DNA of 42,702 bases from Alsobacter soli (GCA_945883115.1 CAMCXA010000016.1:1-42702), one strand, 5' to 3'; positions 1 to 9,638 are shown, numbered from the stretch's first letter. Translations and numbers: made by a program. Notes: generated by a model not told the origin, from the letters alone.

Positions 1-578
1 ACCATCTCGTCGTCTCGAATGCGTCTTGCACCACCAATTGCCTTTCGCCCGTTGCGCAGGTTCTCCACGAATTCGTCGGCATTGAGCGCGGCATGATGAC
101 AACGATCCACTCCTACACGGGTGATCAACCGACCCTCGATACCATGCACAAGGATCTCTACCGCGGTCGCGCCGCAGCACTCTCCATGATCCCGACCTCG
201 ACCGGTGCCGCGAAGGCCGTAGGTCTCGTCCTGCCCGAACTCAATGGCAAGCTCGACGGCGCCGCCATCCGCGTCCCGACACCAAACGTCTCCGTCGTCG
301 ATCTGAAATTCATCGCCAAGCGCTCCACCACCAAGGAAGAGATCAACGCCGCCATCAAAGCCGCCGCAGATGGTCGTCTCAAAGGCATTCTCGGCTACAC
401 CACCGCCGCCAATGTCTCGATCGATTTCAACCATGATCCGCATTCCTCCATCTTCCACATGGACCAGACAAAGGTCATGGAAGGTACTTTTGTTTCGATC
501 CTGACATGGTACGATAATGAATGGGGCTTCTCGAACCGCATGTCCGACACGGCCGTTGCCATGGGCAAGCTGATCTGA
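1..578 (+). CDS. gap: glyceraldehyde-3-phosphate dehydrogenase, 3' part (5' end outside window)
   Basis: Converts glyceraldehyde 3-phosphate to 1,3-bisphosphoglycerate with NAD(P) in cytosolic glycolysis/gluconeogenesis. The frame is open from base 3 and has no start in the window, so only the C-terminal 191 residues are present. The first visible residues contain the GAPDH active-site motif [10 protein letters not shown] with the catalytic cysteine, and the end carries [12 protein letters not shown], typical of the family. It ends 13 bases before pgk, so the two are almost certainly one operon (gap-pgk-fba). An internal ATG at 93 is not the true start because the active-site cysteine lies upstream of it. 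Identity is very secure; whether it is the NAD or NADP type cannot be judged without the Rossmann half. Confidence 0.97.
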   Translation, partial: HLVVSNASCTTNCLSPVAQVLHEFVGIERGMMTTIHSYTGDQPTLDTMHKDLYRGRAAALSMIPTSTGAAKAVGLVLPELNGKLDGAAIRVPTPNVSVVDLKFIAKRSTTKEEINAAIKAAADGRLKGILGYTTAANVSIDFNHDPHSSIFHMDQTKVMEGTFVSILTWYDNEWGFSNRMSDTAVAMGKLI

Positions 579-591
579 GGAGAAAAACGCC

Positions 592-1791
592 ATGACCGCG
601 TTCAACACCCTCGATCATGCCTCCGTCTCCGGCAAGCGCGTGCTTGTCCGCGTCGATCTCAACGTCCCGATGGAGAATGGCGTCGTCTCAGACACCACCC
701 GCATTGATCGCATCCTGCCGACACTGCGCGAGATTTCGGACAAGGGCGGCAAGGTAGTCCTGCTCGCCCATTTCGGGCGTCCCAAGGGTGTTGACCCGAC
801 TCAGTCTTTGAAGCCGGTCGCCGCCGAAGTGGCGCTCCGTCTTGGCCGCCCTGTTGCCTTCGCTGCTGAATGCACCGGCCCGGTCGCAAAGGCTGCGGTC
901 GATGCGATGAAAAATGGCGATGTTCTCTGCCTCGAAAACACCCGCTTCCACCCTGAAGAAGAGAAGAACGACCCCGCTTTCGTCGCTGCCCTCGCCGCGA
1001 ATGGCGATATCTATGTGAATGATGCCTTCTCCGCCGCCCACCGCGCCCACGCGTCAACCGAAGGCTTGGCCCGCGTCCTTCCAGCCTATGCTGGCCGCAC
1101 GATGCAGGCCGAGATCGAGGCGCTCTCCAAAGCACTCGAGACACCGGAGCACCCGGTTCTCGCCGTTGTCGGCGGCGCGAAAGTCTCCTCGAAGCTCGAA
1201 TTGCTCGGCAATCTCGTCAAAAAAGTTGATATTCTCGTCATTGGCGGCGGCATGGCAAACACGTTTCTCGCTGCTCAGGGCAAGGCCGTCGGCAAATCGC
1301 TCTGCGAGCATGATCTGCTCGATACCGCCCGTTCCGTCCTCGCTACCGCGAAAGCCTCGGGGTGTGAAATCGTGCTGCCGGTCGATGCCGTTGTCGCCTC
1401 CGAATTCAAAGCCCATGCCCCGTCCAGAACCGTCTCGGTCGATCAGGTCGGCGAAGCGGATATGATGCTCGATATTGGCGCCGCCTCGGTCAAAACGGTC
1501 GCGGCCAAACTCGCCACCGCCAAAACACTCGTCTGGAACGGCCCGTTCGGCGCCTTCGAGTTGGAGCCTTTCGATGCCGGTACCAACGCGGTTGCGCGTG
1601 AAGCCGCTCACCTCACCAAAGCCGGCAAGCTCCTGTCGGTCGCGGGCGGCGGCGACACCGTTTCCGCATTGAACCATGCGGGCGTAGCCGATGATTTCAC
1701 CTACGTTTCCACTGCCGGGGGCGCGTTTCTGGAATGGCTGGAGGGCAAGCCGCTCCCGGGGGTCGACGCATTGCGTGTCAGAAAAGGCTGA
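592..1791 (+). CDS. pgk: phosphoglycerate kinase
   Basis: Cytosolic ATP-generating step of glycolysis (1,3-bisphosphoglycerate + ADP to 3-phosphoglycerate + ATP). The 399 residues are full family length. The signature RVDLNVP lies at residues 20-26, the substrate-binding stretch LAHFGRPKG follows near residue 60, and the nucleotide-loop motif GGGDT is near the C-terminus. The ATG is preceded by an AGGAG-type ribosome binding site (tctgaggagaaaaacgcc). It lies 13 bases after gap, so it is translated from the same message. A 219-base gap separates it from fba, leaving room for a separate fba promoter. Confidence 0.98.
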   Translation: MTAFNTLDHASVSGKRVLVRVDLNVPMENGVVSDTTRIDRILPTLREISDKGGKVVLLAHFGRPKGVDPTQSLKPVAAEVALRLGRPVAFAAECTGPVAKAAVDAMKNGDVLCLENTRFHPEEEKNDPAFVAALAANGDIYVNDAFSAAHRAHASTEGLARVLPAYAGRTMQAEIEALSKALETPEHPVLAVVGGAKVSSKLELLGNLVKKVDILVIGGGMANTFLAAQGKAVGKSLCEHDLLDTARSVLATAKASGCEIVLPVDAVVASEFKAHAPSRTVSVDQVGEADMMLDIGAASVKTVAAKLATAKTLVWNGPFGAFELEPFDAGTNAVAREAAHLTKAGKLLSVAGGGDTVSALNHAGVADDFTYVSTAGGAFLEWLEGKPLPGVDALRVRKG

Positions 1792-2010
1792 TTGTGTGCG
1801 AGATGGCATCACTGAATTCAGTGCCTAGCGTTCAAACATCCCACACGTATGAATGCGTATGACGCAACCACAAGCTAAGCTGTATCGTCTTAATTGTAGG
1901 GTCTGGAACCTTTTCGCCACCGCCCCGGTGTTTTTCTTGACCGTCCGTAGTTGCGTTTTCCGGCCTATGCGGTAATTCCAGTCACTCAAGCTTTTTCGGA
2001 GATCAAATAC

Positions 2011-3087
2011 ATGGCGCGCATCACGTTGAGACAATTGCTCGATCACGCAGCCGAACACAGCTATGGCGTTCCTGCCTTCAACATCAACAATATGGAACAG
2101 GCACTCGCCATCATGGTTGCCGCCGAAGCGACGGACTCTCCCGTCATCATTCAGGCCTCCCGCGGCGCCCGCCAATACGCCAATGACATTATGCTCCGCC
2201 ATATGATGGATGCCGTCACCGAGATTTACCCGCAGATCCCCGTTTGCGTCCATCTCGACCACGGCAATAGCGAAGCCACCTGCATGACGGCGATCCAGTC
2301 CAACTTCACCTCCGTGATGATGGATGGCTCCTTGAAGGCCGACGGCAAGACACCCGCCGATTATGAGTATAACGTCCGTATCACCAAAGCCGTCGTCGAA
2401 ATGGCCCATTGGGGTGGCGTCTCGGTCGAGGGTGAACTCGGCGTGCTCGGCTCGCTCGAAAGCGGCACCGGCGAGGCGGAGGATGGCCACGGCGCCGAGG
2501 GCGCTTTATCCCATGACCAGCTTCTGACCGATCCCGCCCAGGCAGTCGATTTCGTTCGCGCGACCAAGGTCGATGCGCTCGCCATAGCGATGGGCACCTC
2601 GCACGGCGCTTACAAATTCAGCCGCAAGCCGGATGGCAATATCCTCGCTATGCACATCATCGAGGAGATCCACCGCCGTCTGCCGAACACCCACCTCGTC
2701 ATGCACGGCTCGTCCTCGGTTCCGCAGGATTTGCAGGACATCATCAACCAATATGGCGGTGAAATGCCCCAGACATGGGGTGTGCCGGTCGAGGAGATCC
2801 AGCGCGGTATCAAGCATGGCGTCCGCAAGATCAATATCGATACGGATAACCGCATGGCGATAACAGGCGCGATCCGTAAAGTGTTCATGACCAACAAGGC
2901 CGAGTTTGATCCCCGCAAATATTTAAAGCCTGCCATGGATGCGATGACGAAACTCTGCAAACAGCGCTTCGAGGAATTCGGCACCAATGGTCAGGCGTCC
3001 AAGATCAAAACCGTTCATTCTGTCGCCGCCATGGCTAAAGCCTATGCCGAGGGCAAGCTTGATCCAAAATTCGGTTCTGTCGCGTGA
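2011..3087 (+). CDS. fba: class II fructose-1,6-bisphosphate aldolase
   Basis: Zinc-dependent aldolase that splits or forms fructose 1,6-bisphosphate (and sedoheptulose bisphosphate in Calvin-type members). I place the start at the ATG at 2011, giving [10 protein letters not shown] and 358 residues; the frame is open further upstream, but that sequence is not family-like. HLDHG at 81-85 carries the catalytic Asp and a zinc His; EGELG, HGSSSVP and KINIDTD follow in the expected order. The long insert around [10 protein letters not shown] and the overall length suit the Calvin-cycle-type subfamily (FbaA/CbbA). The stop overlaps the start of the next gene by four bases (GTGA), so the two are translationally coupled. 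Confidence 0.97.
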   Translation: MARITLRQLLDHAAEHSYGVPAFNINNMEQALAIMVAAEATDSPVIIQASRGARQYANDIMLRHMMDAVTEIYPQIPVCVHLDHGNSEATCMTAIQSNFTSVMMDGSLKADGKTPADYEYNVRITKAVVEMAHWGGVSVEGELGVLGSLESGTGEAEDGHGAEGALSHDQLLTDPAQAVDFVRATKVDALAIAMGTSHGAYKFSRKPDGNILAMHIIEEIHRRLPNTHLVMHGSSSVPQDLQDIINQYGGEMPQTWGVPVEEIQRGIKHGVRKINIDTDNRMAITGAIRKVFMTNKAEFDPRKYLKPAMDAMTKLCKQRFEEFGTNGQASKIKTVHSVAAMAKAYAEGKLDPKFGSVA

Positions 3088-3716
3088 GTGAATATACCCG
3101 TCTCGTCCTGATCGCGCCCCTCGCGGAAACTGCCGCCGAGATCCTGCCACCTTTGCAGGCAGCTCTCGCCGCCGAGCGGATTGATGTCGTCATTCTGCCG
3201 CTTCCCGCCCGCGACGAACGCGGTCTGATCAATCTCGTCAAAGAGATTGTTCCGGCTGTTCACGCCGGTGAAGCCGCTCTGATGCTGGCTGGTCACGCAG
3301 ATCTGGTTGTACGCTCGGGTGCCGATGGTGTGCATTTGTCGTCCCCTGCCAATGTCGGGGAGGTCGTGTCCGCCCTGCATCCGCAGGAGCGTAATGTCGG
3401 CACGGGTGGCATCACCTCGCGCCATATCGCTATGGAGACCGCCGAGGCGGGTGTTGATTACATCATGTTCGGCGAACCCAAGCCCGACGGCTACGTCCCG
3501 CCGCTCGAAGATACGATCGAGCGCGCCGCATGGTGGGCCGAGCTCTTCAACACGCCGTGCATCGTCTATGCGCCCAATTTCGCTGCACTTGAGCCTCTCG
3601 CCGCAACTGGCGCCGAATTCATCGCGCTTGGCGAAGCCGTGTTCAACCATCCCGAAGGCCCGGCAGAAGCCGTCCGTCAGGCGATGGCGATCATCAAAGC
3701 GGTGAAAGCACCTTGA
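3084..3716 (+). CDS. ThiE-like (thiamine-phosphate synthase family) protein, divergent
   Basis: TIM-barrel protein of 210 residues related to thiamine-phosphate synthase (ThiE/TenI). Visible family traits are the phosphate/pyrimidine-side motif ADGVHLSS and the later [12 protein letters not shown], which matches the usual GADYIG-GP-F strand. The GTG start overlaps the fba stop (GTGA). Several ThiE hallmarks look lost: there is no Q-L-R-x-K pyrimidine-binding strand (here [11 protein letters not shown]) and no T-x-T phosphate loop after the GEP strand. The late phosphate-binding glycine motif (normally A-I-G-G-I) reads VYAPNF. Rhizobial genomes often have such a gene next to fba. Thiamine synthesis is therefore doubtful; family membership is reasonably sure, function is not. 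Confidence 0.75.
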   Translation: MSEYTRLVLIAPLAETAAEILPPLQAALAAERIDVVILPLPARDERGLINLVKEIVPAVHAGEAALMLAGHADLVVRSGADGVHLSSPANVGEVVSALHPQERNVGTGGITSRHIAMETAEAGVDYIMFGEPKPDGYVPPLEDTIERAAWWAELFNTPCIVYAPNFAALEPLAATGAEFIALGEAVFNHPEGPAEAVRQAMAIIKAVKAP

Positions 3717-3813
3717 TGGGCATTGTTCTGTCGTATTCCGTGTATAAGGACACATGGACGGCGTCCCTTTGCGTCCGTCCGATTTCTGTACTCTTTTCGT
3801 GTGAGGCCTTTTT

Positions 3814-4614
3814 ATGATCCGTACGCCCCTGATGACCGTCATGGTCGACGCCGTCATGAAAGCGGCCCGCGGTCTCCGTCGCGATTTTGGCGAAGTCGAA
3901 AACCTGCAGGTGTCCCGCAAGGGCCCCGGCGACTTTGTCTCCGCCGCTGATCACAAGGCCGAGGCGATCATTCGTGAATCGCTGCAAAAGGCGCGCCCTG
4001 AATTCAGCTTCGTCATGGAGGAGGGCGGTATCCTCGAAGGCAAGGATCCGACCCATCGCTGGCACATTGATCCGCTCGACGGCACACTTAACTTTCTCCA
4101 TGGCATCCCGCATTTCTCGATCTCGCTTGGTCTTGAAAAGGACGGCGCGATCATTGCCGGTGTCGTTTATGATCCGATCAAGGATGAATTGTTCATCGCC
4201 GAGAAGGGCAAGGGCGCTTACGTCAATAATCGCCGCCTGCGCGTCTCCGGCCGCATCGATATGGCCGATTGCGTGTTCGGCACCGGCCTTCCCGCATCCG
4301 CCAAGCGCACCCTGCCGGCCTATCTTGCGGAATTGTCGGCTGTTACGCTGAACTCCGCGAGCGTCCGCCGCATGGGGTCTGCCGCGCTTGACCTTGCCTA
4401 TGTGTCCGCCGGACGCCTCGACGGCTTTTGGGAAAGCGGGTTGAGTTCATGGGATGTTGCCGCTGGCATCATTCTTGTGCGCGAGGCAGGTGGTTTCATC
4501 ACAGATATTCACGGCAAGGATTACAGCTTGTCCGCATCTTCGATTGCATGCGGCAATGAGACGGTTCATTCTTCCTTGGTCAAGATTCTGAAATCTGCCC
4601 AGAGTTCGTCCTGA
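3814..4614 (+). CDS. inositol monophosphatase family protein
   Basis: Magnesium-dependent sugar/inositol phosphatase fold, 266 residues, normal length for the family. Metal-binding motifs are in order: EEGG at 69-72, IDPLDGT at 85-91 (motif IDPLDGTxNF) and SSWDVAAG at 211-218 (motif WDxAAG). The ATG follows a TGTGAGG ribosome binding site. Bacterial members include SuhB and the CysQ/HisN types, and the substrate cannot be read from sequence. It follows the ThiE-like gene by 97 bases with a small GGACGG/CCGTCC hairpin between (3756-3780), and is probably transcribed with, or just ahead of, the MotA-like gene. Confidence 0.93.
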   Translation: MIRTPLMTVMVDAVMKAARGLRRDFGEVENLQVSRKGPGDFVSAADHKAEAIIRESLQKARPEFSFVMEEGGILEGKDPTHRWHIDPLDGTLNFLHGIPHFSISLGLEKDGAIIAGVVYDPIKDELFIAEKGKGAYVNNRRLRVSGRIDMADCVFGTGLPASAKRTLPAYLAELSAVTLNSASVRRMGSAALDLAYVSAGRLDGFWESGLSSWDVAAGIILVREAGGFITDIHGKDYSLSASSIACGNETVHSSLVKILKSAQSSS

Positions 4615-4752
4615 GACATCGTTGGGTCCGGATCGCGTAAAATTAAGGTTGAGTAAGTGTTGCGTGACAAATTCTTTTCAGAACTGAAGCGCGTGGCCCT
4701 TGATCTGATTGCCTCTTCAAGGGATCATGCGCTGAGATCGAGACGAGGTGCC

Positions 4753-5733
4753 ATGGCAAGAGATTTTTCCTCCCAACCCTTGACGAGGCCCTGGATTTTT
4801 ATTGTCCGGATGATGGTTTTCATCATCTTGGGCGCTTTTCTGACGTTTATTCTCTACCGCGCCATCATTCAGGCCTTTAACGCCAATCCGCCGCTCAATG
4901 CCTTGATTATCGGCGTTCTCGGCATGGGTATCGTCTTCGCTTTCATGAAAGTCTTCCGCCTCTTCCGGGAAATCCAGTGGGCGAATGCGTTCCTTGAGAG
5001 CGATTCCGGTATCGTCATCGAACGCCAGCCTGTTCTTCTCCTGCCAATGGCGCGTATTCTTGCAGGCCGCTATAAGCGGGAAGCCTTGTCACCACTGACT
5101 TTGCGCTCCTTGCTCGACTCTGTCGGGGCACGCCTTGACGAGGCCCGCGATACAGGCCGCTATCTCACCGCTCTTCTGGTCTTTCTCGGGCTTCTCGGAA
5201 CGTTCTGGGGCCTTCTCGAGACGGTTGGGTCGGTCGGCAAGGTTATCCAGTCGATGAAAGCCGGTTCCGACGCCGCCTTGATGTTCGAAGAGCTCAAAGC
5301 GGGTCTTGCAGCACCTTTGGGCGGTATGGGCATTTCCTTTTCGTCCTCGCTTTTCGGTCTGGCAGGATCGCTGATCCTCGGCTTTCTCGATCTCCAGACG
5401 TCACAAGCCCAGAACCGCTTTTATAGCGAGTTGGAAGATTGGTTGTCCGGGCTCGTCTCGACGCCTCAAATCACGACCGATCTTTCGCAATTCGTTATGC
5501 CCGATATGAACGCCGCGATTGATCGCCTCACGCTAGCGGTTTCCGAGCGCACGGATGAAGGCTCGAATATCGCCGCGATGAGCAATCTCGCCGAAGGAAT
5601 ACAGGCACTCGTGCAGCATATGCGGTCGGAGCAGCAATTGATCCGAGATTGGGTCGAGGCGCAGGCCGCGCGTGAGCAGGAACTCAAATCCGTTCTTGAG
5701 CGTCTGGTTCCGCCTGACAACAGGACACTCTGA
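4753..5733 (+). CDS. MotA/TolQ/ExbB-type proton channel family protein
   Basis: Inner-membrane protein of about 326 residues. It has two hydrophobic segments near the N-terminus (about residues 18-40 and 50-70), a cytoplasmic loop, then two more around the motif GLLGTFWGLLETVGSVG and FSSSLFGLAGSLILGFLD, characteristic of the MotA/TolQ/ExbB superfamily. The start is ambiguous: the frame can begin at GTG 4657 (32 residues more), but ATG 4753 is preceded by GAGG and gives MARDFSSQPL just before the first membrane segment. The partner gene for a MotB/OmpA-like protein starts two bases after the stop. No flagellar or TonB/TolA genes lie nearby, so the pair may energise some other envelope process. 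Confidence 0.87.
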   Translation: MARDFSSQPLTRPWIFIVRMMVFIILGAFLTFILYRAIIQAFNANPPLNALIIGVLGMGIVFAFMKVFRLFREIQWANAFLESDSGIVIERQPVLLLPMARILAGRYKREALSPLTLRSLLDSVGARLDEARDTGRYLTALLVFLGLLGTFWGLLETVGSVGKVIQSMKAGSDAALMFEELKAGLAAPLGGMGISFSSSLFGLAGSLILGFLDLQTSQAQNRFYSELEDWLSGLVSTPQITTDLSQFVMPDMNAAIDRLTLAVSERTDEGSNIAAMSNLAEGIQALVQHMRSEQQLIRDWVEAQAAREQELKSVLERLVPPDNRTL

Positions 5734-5735
5734 CA

Positions 5736-6761
5736 TTGGCCCGGTCACGGCGTCACCAACGCGAGATTGATTATTGGCCGGGCTTTGTCGATGCTCTGTC
5801 CACCCTCGTGCTTGCCATTGTTTTCCTGCTCACCGTATTCATGGTCGCGCAGTTCTTCCTGAGCCAGCAGGTAACGGACAAGGATGCGGCACTCGATAAG
5901 TTGAACTCGCAGATTTCCGAACTCACCGACCTTTTGGCCCTTGAGCGCATCAACAAGAAAAACCTCGAAAGCAATCTGGCTCTTTTGCAAGATAATCTTG
6001 TTGCGGCACAAAACGAACGCGAGCGTCTGTCTGCTCTCGCTTCCGGCCAAAGCGCGACAGCTGCGGATGCCGATGGTCAGGTCAAAGCCCTTAACCGCGA
6101 TCTCGATGCCCAGCGTGATATTTCAACCCGCGCCATGGCACAGGTCGATGCGCTCAACCAGCAGATCGCCGCCCTTCGCCGTCAGCTTGCCGCCTTGGAA
6201 GACGCACTGAACGCGTCCGAATCGCGGGATCGCGAAAGTCAGGCACGCATCGCCGATCTCGGCTCGCGTCTCAATGTCGCCCTTGCCCAGAAAGTACAGG
6301 AACTTGCCCGCTATCGCTCGGAATTCTTCGGTCGGTTGCGTCAAATCCTGAGCAATCGTTCCGATATCCGCGTCGCCGGAGACCGCTTCGTATTCCAGTC
6401 GGAAGTCTTTTTCGATCCGGGCTCCGCCGTCGTCAGCCCGACGGGCAAAAGCGAACTCGACAAGCTCGCCACAGCGCTTCAACAACTTGATGCTGAGATC
6501 CCGCCGGACCTGCCATGGATTCTCCGCGTTGACGGACATACTGACAAGCGCCCCTTCAGCGGTTCGGGCCTGATCAAGTCGAATTGGGAGCTTTCCGCCA
6601 GCCGCGCCATCTCGGTTGTTCAATATCTCGTCTCAAAGGGTGTCGCGCCACAACGGCTTATGGCAGCCGGCTTCGGTGAATTCCAGCCCATCGAGCTTGG
6701 TGATACCGACGAGGCCTTCCGCCGCAACCGCCGCATCGAGTTGAAACTCACCGACCGGTAA
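5736..6761 (+). CDS. MotB/OmpA-like peptidoglycan-binding protein
   Basis: Stator-like partner of the preceding channel protein. It has 341 residues in three parts. A single N-terminal membrane helix (about 14-40) is preceded by DYWPGFVDALSTL, whose Asp is where MotB-type proteins carry the proton-binding acid. A long coiled coil rich in Leu, Gln, Glu and Ala covers about residues 43-185. The OmpA C-terminal domain follows (VFFDPGSA, then VDGHTDKRP and NWELSASRA, ending FRRNRRIELKL) and binds peptidoglycan. The start codon is TTG at 5736, two bases after the upstream stop, with AGGA ten bases before it; no better in-frame start fits the membrane segment. Confidence 0.9.
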   Translation: MARSRRHQREIDYWPGFVDALSTLVLAIVFLLTVFMVAQFFLSQQVTDKDAALDKLNSQISELTDLLALERINKKNLESNLALLQDNLVAAQNERERLSALASGQSATAADADGQVKALNRDLDAQRDISTRAMAQVDALNQQIAALRRQLAALEDALNASESRDRESQARIADLGSRLNVALAQKVQELARYRSEFFGRLRQILSNRSDIRVAGDRFVFQSEVFFDPGSAVVSPTGKSELDKLATALQQLDAEIPPDLPWILRVDGHTDKRPFSGSGLIKSNWELSASRAISVVQYLVSKGVAPQRLMAAGFGEFQPIELGDTDEAFRRNRRIELKLTDR

Positions 6762-6769
6762 TCCTCCGG

Positions 6770-8566
6770 TCAGTGCCCCTTGCCGTCGCTGCCAAATTGC
6801 AACTCGGCCAGTCTCGCATAGAGCCCGCCAAGTGCCACGAGCGACACATGCGTACCTTCTTCGACAATCCGGCCCTTGTCGAGAACGAGGATCCTGTCCG
6901 CCCGCAAAACAGTCGCCAGTCGGTGTGCAATCACGAGCGTCGTCCGCCCTTCCATAAAGCGGTCGAAAGCCGCCTGTACAAGCGTTTCGCTTTCTGCATC
7001 CAGCGCCGAAGTCGCCTCGTCGAGTAGCAGAATGGGCGCATCCTTGAGAATGGCGCGCGCAATCGAGAGACGTTGTCTCTGCCCGCCCGAAAGCGTCACG
7101 CCGCGCTCGCCGATCTTGGTCTCGTACCCGTCCTTCCACGCGCTCACAAAGCCATCTAGCGCCGCGAGTTCCGCCGCCTTCAGAATCTCTGCGTCGGTAG
7201 CGTCCGGGCGGCCATACCGGATATTCTCGGCAATCGTTCCATCGAACACGATGACATCCTGTGGCACCAGCGCAATACGGCTCCTGAAGGCCTCGGGCGC
7301 GGCCTCCGACAGGTTTACACCATCGATTCGGATGGCACCCGCTTGCGGGTCATAAAAGCGCAGCAATAGCTGGATAATCGTGCTCTTCCCCGCGCCCGAT
7401 GGCCCGACCAGCGCCACCCGCTCGCCTTTCGCAATCGAGAAGTTCAGATCCTCGAGGATCAACTCGTCCGGCCGCATCGGGTAGGCAAAGGAAACATGGT
7501 CAAAAGCGAGTTTACCCAAAGCAGGCTCGGGGAGGGGGGTAGGATTGGCAGGCGCTTTGATCTTCGGCTCTACCGCCAGAATATCGGCCAAACGCCCCGC
7601 AGCCCCCGCAGCAGCGTTGATTTCGCCCCACACTTGCGACAATTCAACGAGCGCACCCGCCGCAAACACGGCATAGAGCAGAAACTGCGAGAGCGTTCCT
7701 GCCGTGATCTTTCCGGCGAGTACATCCTGAGCGCCATACCAGAGCACTCCCGTGACGCTGGCAAAGATCATGAAAACGGCAAAGCCCGTTAAAATCGCGC
7801 GCGATCTTGTCGCTGAAAGCGCCGAGCTGAATGCCTGCTCAACCGTTCGGCTAAAGCGCGCAATCGTCAGTTTTTCAGCGCTGAAGGCCTGCATCACGCG
7901 CATCGCGCCTATTGCTTCGGTCGCAAAGGCCGACGTGTCCGCCAGTCGGTCCTGCGCCTCGCGCGTCCTCCTCTGGACGGAACGCCCGAAAGCCACCAAG
8001 GGAAGCACAATCAAAGGGATCACAAGCGCAACCATCCCCGAAAGTCGTGGGCTCGTATACACCATCAACGCACCGGCTCCGAAAAACAAAACGGCATTTC
8101 TAAGCGCAATCGAGGCGCTTGAGCCAAATGCAGCCTTGATTTGCGTTGTATCGGACCCTAGCCGAGAGACGATCTCACCCGATTTAACGGAATCGTAGAA
8201 CCCAGGGTCAAGTTGCGTCAAATGGCTGAAGACACGCGTTCTGATATCCGATACGACCCGCTCACCCAAAGTCATCACCAGATAATAACGGCTGGCACTT
8301 GCCAGTGCCAAAACGGCAACGACGAGGATCATCACCCCGAAATAGGTGTCAATCATGCCCGTTCGTTCATCGGAAAATCCGAAATCGATCACGCGGCGAA
8401 CCGCAACAGGAATAACAAGTGTTGCGCTTGAGGCCACAACCAGTGCAACAAAAGCCGCTGCAATCCTGCCCTTATAGCTCAGAACAAACGGCAAAAGCGG
8501 TTTCAAAGAGGCGAGAGAGTTTCGCTGCTGGTGTTCTGATCGGGTGTTGGGGGCATCTATGTTCAT
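6770..8566 (-). CDS. ABC exporter, fused transmembrane and ATPase domains (MsbA-like)
   Basis: Half-transporter of 598 residues that should work as a homodimer in the inner membrane. The N-terminal ABC-exporter membrane domain covers about residues 25-320, with six hydrophobic segments. The nucleotide-binding domain has Walker A GPSGAGKST at 388-396, signature LSGGQ at 492-496 and Walker B ILLLDEATSALD from 512. The MsbA/ATP-binding-protein subfamily exports lipids, lipid-linked sugars, peptides or drugs; substrate is unknown here. The ATG at 8566 gives MNIDAPNTRS. It converges with the MotB-like gene (8-base gap) and diverges from rpmE with 133 bases between. Confidence 0.94.
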   Translation of the reverse strand: MNIDAPNTRSEHQQRNSLASLKPLLPFVLSYKGRIAAAFVALVVASSATLVIPVAVRRVIDFGFSDERTGMIDTYFGVMILVVAVLALASASRYYLVMTLGERVVSDIRTRVFSHLTQLDPGFYDSVKSGEIVSRLGSDTTQIKAAFGSSASIALRNAVLFFGAGALMVYTSPRLSGMVALVIPLIVLPLVAFGRSVQRRTREAQDRLADTSAFATEAIGAMRVMQAFSAEKLTIARFSRTVEQAFSSALSATRSRAILTGFAVFMIFASVTGVLWYGAQDVLAGKITAGTLSQFLLYAVFAAGALVELSQVWGEINAAAGAAGRLADILAVEPKIKAPANPTPLPEPALGKLAFDHVSFAYPMRPDELILEDLNFSIAKGERVALVGPSGAGKSTIIQLLLRFYDPQAGAIRIDGVNLSEAAPEAFRSRIALVPQDVIVFDGTIAENIRYGRPDATDAEILKAAELAALDGFVSAWKDGYETKIGERGVTLSGGQRQRLSIARAILKDAPILLLDEATSALDAESETLVQAAFDRFMEGRTTLVIAHRLATVLRADRILVLDKGRIVEEGTHVSLVALGGLYARLAELQFGSDGKGH

Positions 8567-8605
8567 GATTAGCTTTGATGGGCTCTGATTTCAGGGGCTT
8601 CTGAC

Positions 8606-8634
8606 TTGTACACTGACACTGCCTGCGCTATAGC
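8606..8634 (+). promoter_or_regulatory. candidate sigma70-type promoter for rpmE
   Basis: TTGTAC (8606-8611) and TATAGC (8629-8634) are separated by 17 bases. The site lies 66 bases upstream of the rpmE ATG in the region diverging from the ABC exporter gene. Read by eye only. Confidence 0.45.
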
Positions 8635-8699
8635 GTCCTCAACAACGAGACACAAACGCTGGTGGCGCATATCTGACGCGCCTGCGAAAGGAAAATAAA

Positions 8700-8933
8700 A
8701 TGAAGTCTGATATTCATCCCGATTACCACACGATCAAAGTTGTCATGACTGACGGCACAGAATTTCATACCCGTTCTACCTATGGCAAGGACGGAGACAC
8801 CATGCAACTCGATATCGACCCCTTGTCGCATCCAGCTTGGACAGGCGGTCAGCAGCAAATGATGGATCGTGGTGGGCGCGTATCACGCTTCAACAAGCGT
8901 TTCGAAGGCTTTGGCGTCGGTTCCAAGAAGTAA
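8700..8933 (+). CDS. rpmE: 50S ribosomal protein L31
   Basis: Small ribosomal protein of the large subunit, 77 residues, beginning [14 protein letters not shown] and containing the family stretch HPAWTG. It has no cysteine at all, so it is the zinc-free (C-minus) form, as in many alphaproteobacteria. The ATG follows GAAAGGAAAATAAA, a good ribosome binding site. It stands alone, with its own likely promoter at 8606-8634 and a strong terminator 30 bases after the stop. Confidence 0.96.
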   Translation: MKSDIHPDYHTIKVVMTDGTEFHTRSTYGKDGDTMQLDIDPLSHPAWTGGQQQMMDRGGRVSRFNKRFEGFGVGSKK

Positions 8934-8960
8934 GCAGCGCTTTCGATCTTCGAAAAGATC

Positions 8961-8987
8961 AACCCCCGGCTTTGCCGGGGTTTTTTT
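8961..8987 (+). terminator. factor-independent terminator of rpmE
   Basis: A CCCCGGC / GCCGGGG stem with a TTT loop is followed by seven T residues. The T run overlaps the stop codon of rcdA on the other strand, so the two convergent transcription units are packed without spare DNA. Confidence 0.92.
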
Positions 8988-9528
8988 ATGAGTTTTTTGT
9001 GCTTTCGAAGGCTGACGATAGAAGCATCTGTTGTAAGGCAACAGCATTGCGTCCCGCTGACGAACGTTTTTCCGGTTGTTGATCCATGACAGAGTCGAGA
9101 TGCATGATGCGGGACTGGAGCCTGAATGATAATTGGATCAACTCACGCATTTTTACAGGCATCTGGTCGCGAGTTTCCTCTGCCCCCGATACATCACTTG
9201 GTACCATCCGGATCTTCGCTCGTTGGCGGTTAAGTTCCTCTGCACTGATTTCGCCGTCGGCAAGTGATCTATGCAGCAAAAGCCACGAGGCCAGTTGCAT
9301 CAGGCGCGTTGTTAACCGCATGCTCTCATTTGCGTAGCTGAGCGCCTCAAGCCGCGGTAAATGCCGCGCTTCCTGCCGTCCCTCGCCGTCGAGATAGACG
9401 GACGCCTCTTCGATCAGGTTCATGCCATCGCGAAACAAAGACCTGAACGCTTCGGACGAAACATATTCCCGCCCGAATGCAATAGCATCCTGATCAGGTC
9501 CGTTGATCCTCGACAAAGCACGATCCAT
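8986..9528 (-). CDS. rcdA: DUF1465 family protein, RcdA-type regulator of CtrA degradation
   Basis: Helical protein of 180 residues matching DUF1465, the family of Caulobacter RcdA. RcdA is an adaptor that works with CpdR and PopA to deliver CtrA to ClpXP at the cell pole. Recognisable stretches are FGREYVSSEAF near the start and the central LTTRLMQLASWLLLHR; the C-terminus is polar and probably disordered, as in RcdA. It is followed on the same strand by nothing (converges with rpmE) and preceded by a DUF1192 gene 110 bases upstream. Family assignment is firm; the CtrA role is inferred from the family and from the presence of trcR and a CtrA box nearby. Confidence 0.88.
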   Translation of the reverse strand: MDRALSRINGPDQDAIAFGREYVSSEAFRSLFRDGMNLIEEASVYLDGEGRQEARHLPRLEALSYANESMRLTTRLMQLASWLLLHRSLADGEISAEELNRQRAKIRMVPSDVSGAEETRDQMPVKMRELIQLSFRLQSRIMHLDSVMDQQPEKRSSAGRNAVALQQMLLSSAFESTKNS

Positions 9529-9638
9529 CTCAAATCCTGTAAATAATTCTTACCTCTTGATTGCATTCTACGCGACAAAAATTGCTAACGCTTCATAAAC
9601 CTGAATTCTTCATTAACGGCGCGCGTCAACTTAAAGGC

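Noticed and set aside
659-1144. Long open frames on the minus strand of pgk, ftsH, glmM and serA (up to 729 codons)
   Set aside because: They mirror the codon bias of the plus-strand genes, have low-complexity Gly/Asp/Arg-rich products and no binding sites; they are shadows.
1936-1969. CTTGAC and CCTATG before fba as a sigma32 promoter
   Set aside because: The spacing of 22 bases is too long for a working promoter pair.
3756-3780. GGACGG/CCGTCC hairpin after the ThiE-like gene as a terminator
   Set aside because: Six-pair stem with a 13-base loop and no T run; too weak to call.
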